NCBI GenBank assembly: GCA_026545765.1
Contig: JAIFAC010000195.1
Location: 85,184 to 149,183 of the forward strand
From: Plantago major
Taxonomy: Eukaryota; Streptophyta; Magnoliopsida; Lamiales; Plantaginaceae
DNA: 64,000 bases
Direction: 5' to 3'
A program made the position numbers and the translations under genes. This document shows positions 34,620 through 44,553 of the stretch, one piece after another. Below the pieces are notes generated by a model that worked only from the letters and a program-made list of their open reading frames with translations, had not been told where the DNA came from and searched no databases. The first letter of the stretch is position 1. Each line of letters starts with the position of its first letter.

Positions 34620-35340
34620 TGTTGGTTCCTGGAGAGATAGATAAAAGTCATTTGGGGGGGGGGGGGGGTTGAATAAACTTTTATAAAATAGTTACACACA
34701 TTATGATACACATTAGTGTATCAATAAGAAATTGTAATTAGAGTTTGTGCTGAGATGAAGACTTTTGTTACTTCTCTATGTATGATAATTCTCTTCCTCA
34801 TGTTGATATAGCAGTGCATTGTCTCAAATTGACTTGAGGTGAGAACGACATGCATCTTTAGGAGGTTATTCAAACTGGCTACTCAACTATAGAGTAATAG
34901 CATGACAGAGTAAGACTGTAAAATGCATAAAGTAAAGACCATGGGATGTATATTGGTCTGAGAAGGTGATGTAATTCATCTACTAATCCACTTAAGCGTG
35001 ACATCCATCTCCTCTTGGCTTACAAAACTTACAAAATTTTACAAAACTAAACTAGCAAACTCGGTGCCCGCAACACTTAGCTCATCTTCACTGGATCACT
35101 AGTTTATGAGCGAGGCAGGCTGATTTCTTCACTAGCCTGCAAGTTTAGATTCTATCAGAATGCCTAACTGACTTCTTCTCCTCCAAGGCTACTATCAGTC
35201 CAACACACCATGGAAATCGATAGTTACTTTTCTGAGATATGGAAACCATTGATTCACTCATGAAGGTAGAGATTAATCGATTTTGGTGTACAAGATGGGA
35301 AAGACTTTGTTATTTGTATAGGCTTGGTGTTTATATGAAA
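34620..35340 (-). mobile_element. Ty1/Copia (SIRE-like) LTR remnant, minus strand
   Basis: On the minus strand the sequence ends ATTCAACCCCCCC ... GGAACCAACA at 34620, a characteristic SIRE-type LTR end. The part up to about 35310 matches 20920-21190 and 30589-30660 in inverse orientation. The G-run at 34655-34668 is its C-tract. The start of the LTR is lost where it meets Gypsy element C near 35400. No target duplication was found. Confidence 0.6.
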
Positions 35341-36009
35341 TAAGATCATCAAGTTAATTTTCTCAAGCTCATGTTGTTGTGTCAAGGAGAACTAAGGTGA
35401 AATTGGTAAGCATGAACAAAAACTCTCAATTTCTCTATCAAATTGTCATATCTCCACCAAGACAAGTGATAACAAGTTAAATACTATTAATAAGCATGTA
35501 TTCTCATCAACAATTAACACCCATATCAATCAATTGAAGCATATAATTGCGTAACACTAAAGAAGCAAGAAGAAAGTGCTAGTAAAGTGGTTAAAGATTT
35601 AAACTTGATAATGGAGACGTAATAGAGTAGAGAACACTTACTTGATGTTGTTGGTGGATGTAAGCTAAGAATGTAATGGGTAAGCTCAAACTGTGAGGTG
35701 TGTGAAGATTTTTGAGAGAAGAGTGAAATGGGAGGAGAAAACGTTGGGCTTAAAGGGGAGGAGTAGGAGCAACAGAAGGCTTCGCCCAAGCCTTCTCCTT
35801 TTGCAAAATTTGTGTTTTTCGGTTTTGGTTTTTTCGAAATGCAATAAATGAGAAAATTGAAAGAGTTTTGAAAAGTTTTTTGGAAAAGATTTTTGTTGCG
35901 GAAATCGAGAAGAAACAAAAAACGAAAATTAAAAATGCGAATGCAAGTGTGTAAATTAAACGTGACCTTGCCTACCAAGAAGCGCTTGTTTTAGATCTTA
36001 TAGCTCGAC

Positions 36010-36860
36010 CCTTATTTTCATGTGTCTTATTTGTCGAGGTTTAGACCTCGAACCCGCTGGAGCACTTGTCCATCCATTCCTTTGTTATGAGCTCGCATCT
36101 TCCATCCAACGCTTCATTTCTTCTTCATCGATCTCGCCCAAATCCAATCCATGTCGATATGAAACGTGAACTCAAATAATCGTTGCTTTCATTTAGACTA
36201 TTACATTCACCGTAATCTTCGCAAATCTATATTTCCAATTGTCGCCCTCCACCCAAAGTACTCGCTTGGATCGATGGAAGTGTGTTTTCATTTGATTCTC
36301 CTTCTATCTCCCAAGATGTCTTCAATAGATACGTTGGGATTATCAGACCATCTAGAGGGTCCACTAATTCCTCCTCAGTATCCATCCACCAGTCTCCTGT
36401 GGCATAATTGATCCTTGTTGCTTTTGCTTCTTCCAAAGTTTCGCTCGGGATCCCCATTACTATCCGGTGATTCGATATGTTCATCGAAATCTCTCTTCTT
36501 GCCACGTTGATGATGGTATTGGTGGTGTCCATGAATGATCTTCCCAAAAGCATAGTATCTTTATCCGGGTCTTCACAATCTACGATGAGATAATCCACAA
36601 GAATGTCGAGCTCCTCCAGTTTCGTGATCACATTATGAATCTTGCCACAGACGGTTGTAGTAGAACCATCGACGACCAGTATGCTGGTTCTTGTTTCCAC
36701 CATGCCTGCTAGGTTGAATTTCTTGTAGACGGCGAGTGGCATCATATTAATGCTGGCTCCTAAGTCCAGGGTTCCCGTGAATGTCTTTCCCTTGATGACC
36801 ACGTTTATGTTGAAAGCTGGGTGGTTTCTTTGGTAGATCGTTCAACCTTTCCCTTCTAAG
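36010..36860 (-). pseudogene. Retropepsin and acidic tail of Gypsy element C
   Basis: Minus-strand frame from 36802: MVIKGKTFTGTLDLGASINM, where LDLGAS replaces the catalytic D-T/S-G form, then DKDTMLLGRSFMDTTNTIIN, the second protease hallmark. It continues (with a frame change near 36230) into an acidic stretch matching element B (EEEMKRWMEDA) and stops near 36030. Element B has the same LDLGAN, so the change from DTG to DLG is shared by both copies. Confidence 0.75.
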
Positions 36861-37199
36861 AAGAAAGTCTATGTTATACCCGAATGCTATAGAAGAGGGT
36901 TTGAAGTTTTTACCTTGTGTCCCTTTGGGGTGTTGTCGTGATGTCGCCCAAAGACTTCCTCCAACTCCTATTTCCTCAATAACTTCAATAATGACCATGG
37001 CTTTCTGCCAGACCCACAACTTATCCTTATTCGATGTAGTTCTCCTACCTCCTTGGTGATTTGACCAATCTTTAGCTCCATTCCTCTCAAGGTGTTGGTT
37101 CTTCTAATGTTATCTTCGCCCTCGAGATAAAAGAGTCGGTCTTTGCAGTTGAACTCACCTTGTTGTTTCACAAACTTCCGATGTCTCCCATCTCATTCA

Positions 37200-38400
37200 T
37201 TATCAGATCAATCTTTTCTTCCATGGAGGATGGTTTCGTGGATTGTGCCACCTCTGGTGGTATAGGTGCTGCAGTGGGTGGCCTAGGTGGTATTTCAGGT
37301 TGGTTCAAGCTAGGTCCAGTCTGATATGATAGGAGAGGGTGTTAAGGAATGTAGCTGTTTACCGGTTGGTTTCTAGGTCTCCATTTCCTTTATTCTCGCA
37401 CGAGTGTGCCTCTTCAATCATGCGCTGATTCCCCGGTTCCTCATTCATGCCTTCCTTCCTTCCCATCCTTATCTCTATAGCTTCAATTCTCCGTTAACTG
37501 CTTCCAAGGGGCTTCTTCGATTTCTCAGACTTCCTTAGTAGTCACCCTTCTTCCTCGTCCTTTTTGCATGGATTTCTCACTAAGGTTCTCGCATAAATCC
37601 TTCTTGGGGGCGCGTCAAGCAGGTTTCCTTGACATGCTCCGTCAATAAGTGTCTTGACAGAGTCAATTCCCTTGTAAAAGTTGTCGACCTTATCAAACAA
37701 AGACGTAAGAGTGCATTAGGCTCACAAGTAGATCCTTATATCTCTCCCATGCTTCGTGAAAGGTTTCGTCAATTGGTCAATTTTTCGATTTCGCTCTTCA
37801 GTCGGATGTCTTCTTCAATGGGAAGTATCTCGAGCATAAACATATTGAAGACCTCGCCCCATGTAGTTAAGCTACCGGTGGTAGTGTAAAGCCGCCTTCG
37901 CATTGTCCTTAAGGTAACTAGGGAAAATCCTTCTTCTAAGTCGACATTCCGTGAGCCTGCTCAATGGTTTACCTCCAACTATTGCGTAGAATTCCTCGAA
38001 AGTGCATCGGTGCTCGTTGAGTTCCCGAGAAGTGCGATACTGGTTCAGATGGGTACCCTTCGTGTCATACTCTCTTGTGATCCTTTCCGTAGATGCTCGA
38101 GGCATGCGTAAGCCTTAGCATAACATAGTCGCACGGGTCCGTTGTCTTCGCCCAAGAATTCCACCTCGCATTGTTATCCCTTCTTCGTTCTCATCTAACC
38201 TCAACCTTTCCTCGCCTATCCTTAGCCTTTCCTATTCCAAATCTTCCCTCTTGCTTGATCTCAAGTCGAATCTTAAGCAACGCAAGTTCGTAAGTGGTGA
38301 CATTCCCATGGATTGTCGTTGTTGTTTCCTTCCCCACCATGTAGCTAGATGATTCCATGATGGTGGTAAATGCCGCTTTCAAGCTTATCTATGTCATCTT
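37200..38400 (-). pseudogene. gag: gag of Gypsy element C, frameshifted
   Basis: Minus-strand frames give MESSSYMVGKETTTTIHGN and LRLEIKQEGRF (the coiled-coil leader), then STERITREYDTKGTHLN, FEEFYAIVGGKPLSRLTECR and SYLKDNAKAALHY, then TTWGEVFNMFMLE. The order follows the Gag core of element B. Many shifts; non-functional. Confidence 0.65.
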
Positions 38401-38722
38401 TAAACGGTACTACCGTGTTCCCGCTTCTCCTTCCTCGCATAAAGACTAATGCATAAACTATCACGTATACGTATAGATTATACTAGAAAGATAATACACA
38501 TAAATATAAAGTTACGTATTTTTGGTTTTTGATAAGTAAACAAACTAATACAGAAAAGAAAATATTTTTAGATTTTTTCCTGTGAAAATCGATTTCAACA
38601 GAATATATATATATATTTTGGGTTTATGCTATACTAATTGAAAGATAGTGCGTTAAGTAAAGCGAAAGAAAGATTTCAACTTATCTCGGATGATCGAAAC
38701 TTGCTTGACCGGTCAAGTGTCC

Positions 38723-38742
38723 CCGGAAGCGGCACCAAATTT
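38723..38742 (-). other. Primer binding site of Gypsy element C
   Basis: On the minus strand TTTGGTGCCGCTTCCGGGG follows the LTR end GTGCACATCA. The form is close to tRNA-derived primer sites of Athila/Tat-type elements. Confidence 0.7.
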
Positions 38743-40138
38743 TGATGTGCACTTGAGAATTTGAATGCGTTGTAGTACCTATAATCCTCAATTGCAATCA
38801 AAGATTAAATTTCTAATTGTCGGAACCTCACAAACACACAGTAATAGCGATAAGTTAACTCGGAATGTCGTTCTCCATGCACACTTAGCATAGGAACAAA
38901 CAAGTAACGTTTTGATTTTGCGTGCAGACAGCAGACAGATTAAAATTAAACAGATTGCAAGTAGATGATTGATTCGTAATTAAACCCTAATTCTATTGAT
39001 GAAGATCGATGGTGGTTGAATCTTAAAGGACCCCTGACCTCCCTCGTACTATGCTACTCCCAACTTCCTAGTAAATATCCTACGCGATTACATCTAACGA
39101 CAGAAGGGCATAATACTAATACCAAGGCGCAGTCGATACCAGCACCCCTACTCAGTTCAATGAAACTACTGTGTCACTCAACATAACATCACACCACAAA
39201 GGATGTATAGAGTTGTATAATCACGATTTACGTCTAAGAACTATTCCATTAATATAACTCGGTATATAAAGAAGTAGCACAGCAGAATTTTGACGGTTCG
39301 CCTTTACAAGAGAAAGTTAGCTACTCATAGTAATCTACTACAGACTAAAATCAAAAAATAGAAGAAGAAGAAGAAGAAGAAGAAGAAGAAGAAGAAGAAA
39401 GAAGAAGAAGAAGAAGAAGAAGAAGAAGAAGAAGAAGAAGAAGAAGAAGAAGAAGAAGAAGAAGAAGCAGCAGCAGCATCAGCTTAGTCTCTGATGTCTT
39501 CGTGCTGCTTCTAGGGTTTCCTCCTTCTGGGTGCCTAACGGCCAGTGGTTTTGGGGTTTCACTTCCCCGAGGACTGGTTCTCTCTCAGGAGAGCTGCTTT
39601 GGGAGCGGTGAATGATTATGAGACCCCAAGGGTCTTATTTATACTATAGAAAACGTCCCATAGCCGCCATTCTTCAATAAGGAAGGTCAGAAAGGTGGGG
39701 ATTTTAGCCTAACAGGCCAGAAAAACCCATATTCTAGAATCTTCGCTCGATCATCGTCGATCACCGCCATCTTCGATTCCTCTAGCTTCTTTGTCTGTTT
39801 TCTCCGTTCTTCGTTTTCGGGCTTCGTAACTTCGTTTCCTCGAAAAGTGGTCTTCTACAATGTTGTAGCATCTGCAATTACCTTCACATTGGTTGGTCAC
39901 ATGACATGTTTTGACACCTCGAACTCCGTGCAATGGCCAAATCAACGATTTCTTATTTTCCTTGCTTTACCAAATATGACGCTTTTGACACCTAAATCAT
40001 GCAATTCTCAAAACGCAATCATGACCTACAAATATGCAAGAAGTTGGTAATTGGCCATAATATAATGCAAATATTGAATCTTGGACAAAAAACAAGGGTC
40101 TAAAAGCATGCAAAATCGCACATTTCATTGTCACATCA
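38743..40138 (-). repeat. 5' LTR of Gypsy element C
   Basis: 1396 bp, homologous to the LTRs of element B. A TATA box TATAAATAAG is on the minus strand at 39634-39643. It contains a large (GAA)n expansion at 39360-39466. Confidence 0.85.
39360..39466. repeat. (GAA)n microsatellite inside an LTR
   Basis: About 35 GAA units with one break near 39400, then a few GCA units. The matching place in element B's LTRs (51533 and 61048) has only a short CTT tract, so the tract expanded in this copy. Confidence 0.92.
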
Positions 40139-40316
40139 GCACGCGAAACTAGAACGTTACTTGTTTGTTCCTGTGCTAAGTGTCTATGGAGAACGACATT
40201 CCGAGTTAACTTACTACTATTACTGTGTGTTTATGAGCTTCCGACAATATAAATTCAATCTGTGATTGTAATTGAGGATTACAGGTACTACAATGCATTC
40301 AAATTCTCAAGTGCAG
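40139..40316 (+). repeat. LTR end fragment of the same family, opposite orientation
   Basis: The words GTTCCTGTGCTAAGTG, GGAGAACGACATTCC and CTACAATGCATTCAAAT ... AAGTGCAGATCA match the last 180 bases of element B's LTR in plus orientation. It abuts the outer end of element C's LTR, giving an inverted junction. No primer site or internal region follows. Confidence 0.65.
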
Positions 40317-40469
40317 ATCATCGTGTAAGTTCAAACAACCCTTCTGTTTGCCATCCCGAACGATGTTAGGCACTCCAGAGGCCTCACACATCTCGGTGAT
40401 CAAACATGGAAAACTCAAAGCTCAAGGCCTCGGACGATGTGTGAACATCTCCACCAATATGACTGCTCC

Positions 40470-40850
40470 AACATTTACGATTCTTTCACACTCAGATCTC
40501 CCTCACAATGTATTTAAAGTATTTCCCAGGCTTATTTAGTAGTTGAGCATGTTTGAATCAGTTTAAACATGTGAGGATCTACATAACTAAACAGGATATT
40601 AAGAGCCTTCTCATTGTTGTTAGCATCAACGAGTTCTTTTGCATCATAATCACGTTCTGGTTTAGGAATGCAATCTTTGTCCTCATCAGGAGGCAATAAA
40701 GGCAAAGTATAACCATCAAGAAAACTTCTCCAAACACAAATATCAATGGATTTGATATGCGAGCGAATACGAGTTTTTCAAAGATTATAGTTGGAGCCAT
40801 CAAGTACAGGTGACCAATTGACATAAGGATTATTAAAATCCATGATACCA
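40470..40850 (-). pseudogene. gag: Ty1/Copia gag fragment, minus strand
   Basis: Minus-strand frames read VLDGSNYNL.KTRIRSHIKS, CVWRSFLDGYTLPLLPPDED, ALNILFSYVDPHMFKLIQTC and AWEILQIHCEGDLSVKES, the order of the UBN2-type Copia Gag (L-DG-NY--W---M---L ... W---L---Y-G). TGGTATCATGG near 40838 resembles the region after a Copia primer site. Broken by stops. The LTR lies directly upstream on the same strand. Confidence 0.7.
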
Positions 40851-40879
40851 AATCCAAACACCTATGAATTAGGTGCTCG

Positions 40880-42051
40880 CTCGATGCCAAATGAAAATGT
40901 ATGGACCGGTTTACTACGAACAAGTGTATTCAAGACACCAAAGAACATTATTGAAAAGTGTCTTCGATATCAGAACAAACATCAGATTAACTACAATAAT
41001 TAATCCACTAACACTAAAGCTAATCTAAAGAGCAAATCAAGAACACATCAGAAAATAAGAACACCAAGTATGTTTTCTAGTGACTTAATATATTATAACC
41101 CACCGAGCCTCAAGGTAAAAGAATCCACTATAATGAAATAATGAATTACAAAAACAATTCACAACTTAACCAAAGTGATTAAGCTGTGAACAAACCACAC
41201 ACTAAGCGGTTGAATTGAACTAACAATCCTAATCTAGTAAAAAGACTAGACAAAGTTTAGAAAACTGTCAAATACGTGAGATGTTATGAATACAGTACGG
41301 TTGCTGCTCTAGACTCACATACTTGAATGAACTGACTTCAGGCTTTATATATAGCCTTACAATGCTCAATGCGAGAAGGTAAGTTCCTATATTCTTGCTC
41401 CAGATCTTGACTTGAATTCAATAGGAAAATCTTCCAAAAGATCTTTCCTAAACTCTTCTCTTCAATAAGGAAATATTTCTTCCTTGCAATATTGCCTTCC
41501 ATATTTAAATTATCCCCACCCACTTTCCTGCCTCCTCCAAATTTCCAAGAAGGTAAATCACATACTTGGAAATATTCAGATTTTGTCTCGATCACAATAG
41601 AAGATCTTCCCAAGTATATCTCCTCAATATTCTCTTCAAATATTCTCTTAGTCTCCAATAAGGAAATAATTCCTTCCAACTGATTTGCTTTCCTAATTAG
41701 CTCAAACTCTTCCAAAGCATCAACTTCGAATCCCTTGACTTATTTAGACCTGCACAATCAACCTAAAACCGTGGAACTAGGTTAAGGTGAATAAAGGAAC
41801 ATATCAAATCAAATAATCAATAAACAAAAGTGCAGAAGTAAAGTGTTGTCGTCTAGTGTTGTGAAAACATCGCATGACAACACATGCACTGTCATCCTCT
41901 TTGATATCCATAACAAGTAACTCAACGTGGAATCCAATCAAAGTGAATAAAGGTAAAATAAAAAAAAAGTAGAAGAACTAAAGTGCAATATAAAGTGCAG
42001 TCAGCTGGTGTTGTGAAAACACTGACTGATACACTTGCACTTTCAATAACA
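40880..42051 (-). mobile_element. Ty1/Copia LTR, minus strand
   Basis: On the minus strand it starts TGTTATTGAAAGTGC at 42051, has a TATA box (TATATATAAAG, 41343-41353) and leads into Copia gag near 40850. The inner end is not exactly defined. U3 contains an imperfect tandem duplication (about 41786-41905 and 41950-42050). The 126-codon minus-strand frame at 41338-41715 lies across U3 and is not regarded as a gene. Confidence 0.55.
41343..41353 (-). promoter_or_regulatory. TATA box of the Copia LTR
   Basis: TATATATAAAG on the minus strand, about 700 bases after the LTR start. Confidence 0.5.
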
Positions 42052-42099
42052 TAGGTCTTCTCTAAATAAGTTATTTAGACACGGTCTCTAATTAGACTT

Positions 42100-42750
42100 T
42101 GTGACACACATACACACACACACAGTCCCTCCGTCCCATGACAGTTGTCTAGTTTGTACTAATTCACGGTCAACAAAATTGAACTTTGACCATGAATAAA
42201 TATCAAACGATAATAGTAATATCTTCAATTGAAATATATAATATATGAAAATGGTGATGTAAACTATTCCACATATGCCTAAATCCTAATGTGGTATTTT
42301 CAACGTAAAACAATTGATTTTTAATTCATCATATATTTTTGTTGAGAGGTCAAAGCATATTTTAGTAGTAAAATAATATTAAAATAATTTCTTATTCCAA
42401 TATTTAGATACTACATTTATGCACGCATATACAACTGAGGACATTTGCTAACTAATATCCTATTTTTAGTAAACTCATCAAGAGATCACAATGATACTGT
42501 TAGTTAAATTTTATAATGCAGTAAAAATAATCATTAGAAATCCGTGAACATAAGTTAAACCTTAACAAGTTTGATACACTTAGATACACTAGCAACTGGA
42601 TTTGAAGAGGTAAGCGTTTTGTGGTTTTTGTTGCTTTTATGTACATAATTTTTATTCACTCATAGCAAGTAAATGGACAAAATACTCGTTGAATGTGTTC
42701 TATGTGGTTAAACGAATTAAAATATCTTGATCTACACTAGTCTATTAATT
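42100..42750. other. Intergenic stretch with a Stowaway-like left terminus
   Basis: Starts with a (CA)n run, then TCCCTCCGTCCCA at 42127, the classic Stowaway terminus. No matching right end was found before the LINE begins at about 42750, so the MITE is truncated or too diverged to bound. No gene. Confidence 0.4.
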
Positions 42751-43198
42751 CAACTGGGAAATGTTGCATTCTCTCTCTAGAATTCTCTCTTTTCACAATT
42801 TCTCTCGAATGAGAGCGTCATTCCTCCGGGTCGAGTTTGGGTCCTCTCGATTGAGAGTTTTTGATCTTCTACCCCCCTTGTTTTCTTTTCGTCAACTCCA
42901 GATATCGGTGAGATTTACCCATACACTTTGTGTGATTAGGAAAGGCCCACGATTCTCTGGATTTAAGTTACATTTATGTTATTGTTTATATCTTTCCCTT
43001 TTGCTAAATAAAGAAAACACAATCTATTTGCAATCTGACTTTATTAGTAAGATAATACGTTTGACTTCCTTACATTCTTTCTCACCTTTTCTCTCGTGCT
43101 CGGGTGTGTGTCTTTTTTAGCAGTGTATACATACGGCTCCTGTGGATAATTCCGGCGCCTCTATTCCCTACTGTCTGTCCTACATCACTTCTTCTCTA

Positions 43199-44535
43199 AT
43201 GGCTAGTAATTTGGACTCTGATATTTTGGCCGGTTGGGGAAAACAGTTGCAGTTAACTGTGGATGAGGAACAATCAATTCGGGTTCCGATCGAGATTCGG
43301 CTTCATGAGGTTGTTTTTAGCCGGTTTTGGCTGATCGTTGTTTGTCATGAAAGGCTACTCATTTGATTCGGAACGAACGTTGATTGGTATTTGAATCAAG
43401 AAGAAGGTTTCTTTTAAAAACTTGGGATGAGCGGTTCTTGTTTTGTTTGAGAATGATTTGGAGATGAGACGGTCATGGAATTCTCCGTGGTCTTTCGATC
43501 GTAATCTTGTTGTTCTTCGTCTCCGTTCTCACGGAGAAACTCTCAAATCGTGGATCTTGATGTAAGTGATTTTCGTGCATGTTTCGCATTCCGCTCTATC
43601 AAAAAATAGTAAGATGGTCAATTCTTGGGGAATCGATAGGTACTTTTGTTCAATATGATGAGGCTCTAAATAATCGCTTCGGTTCTATTATGTGTATTCA
43701 ATTCAATTAACATTATGAAGCCTCTCATACGGTGATTAACATTGAGGGGCCTAATAATCGTATGGTCCAACTCACATTATCTTATGATCGCCTTCCCAAT
43801 TTTTGTTATCATTGTGGATATCATATTGGGGAAAGGGCATAATTGGGGAAATCACCAGCTTTGCACAATGAAAGGGCAACGGATTATGTGAGAATTTTTG
43901 GTTACAAGGAGCGTGACATTAATTCTGGAGTTTCAATTTTTGCGGAATCATCTTCCTCTTTCAAACCCCATGATAATACTATTATTAGGAATATGAATGT
44001 TCTTAATGATCCCAAAAGAAACAGTCCACTACTACCACAATCCAAGAAAATTGTTTTTTTTAACAACTCTTCCAATCATAACGGAAAGTCAACAAGTCCT
44101 CTTGACCTGATGTTGACCGAAGCTGACCCATTACCCTCTTTTTCTCCAACAGCCCATTCCAGCCCAACCCGTTTTTCCTTACCTTTCATTCAGCCCAATA
44201 ACAAATCCTAGCCGAACTTAACCCATTCTCCTAGCCTGTTCACGTTTGGGGCTTCTAGTTTCTCTCAACCCAACTCCAGTACCTCTAATCTTCAATCTGA
44301 TATCCCAGCCAGTTCTAATTCTATAACCAGTACTGTTCCTACCACTACTGCTTCTCCTCTTCCTACAAGAAAACATGGTCGCCCTCCAAGTGCAGAGAAA
44401 CAAGTGAAATCTTATGGTCCTAGGAAAAGATTAAATGTCCGTAAGGCTATAGCGGATCAATCAGTGATTGGGGAATTTAAGAAGGCAAAAATTGCTCATT
44501 ATTGTCACATCTTTACCAGAGGCGGGAGTTGCTGA
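43199..44535 (+). pseudogene. LINE ORF1 (nucleic-acid-binding), frameshifted
   Basis: Begins MASNLDSDILAGWGKQLQL. After several shifts it reads LPNFCYHCGYHIGE (about 43793-43835), the first half of a CCHC-type knuckle; the last ligands are lost. The proline/serine-rich C-terminal third is open from 43843 except for a TAG at 44209 and ends in a basic patch (RKHGRPPSAEKQVKSYGPRK) with TGA at 44533-44535. ORF2 starts 18 bases later. ORF1 normally binds LINE RNA. Confidence 0.7.
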
Positions 44536-44553
44536 GCAACCCCGCCTATCCCA

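Larger units (their letters stand above)
35402..40138 (-). mobile_element. Truncated Gypsy element C, same family as element B
   Basis: Minus strand. The 5' LTR (40138-38743) is TGATGTGACAATG...GTGCACATCA in element sense. It is followed by a primer site (38742-38723), gag (about 38400-37200), protease (36802-36227), an acidic tail, a spacer containing CTTGGTAGGCAAGG, and leader DNA that matches element B's 55190-55575 before the copy breaks off near 35402. ORF2, the 3' UTR and the 3' LTR are missing. As in element B, protease runs directly into the acidic tail and stop, with no reverse transcriptase between. Confidence 0.82.

Noticed and set aside
35526..35978. 150-codon minus-strand frame, Ser/Phe-rich
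   Set aside because: It is the non-coding spacer of element C; the homologous spacer in element B (55117-55383) is not conserved as protein.
36166..36411. 81-codon plus-strand frame
   Set aside because: Antisense to the protease/acidic tail of element C.
39358..39470. CRISPR-like regular repetition
   Set aside because: It is a simple GAA microsatellite in an LTR; there are no spacers and the DNA is a plant nuclear genome.
41338..41715. 125-codon minus-strand frame rich in E, K and L
   Set aside because: It runs across the U3 and TATA region of a Copia LTR and has no recognisable domain.
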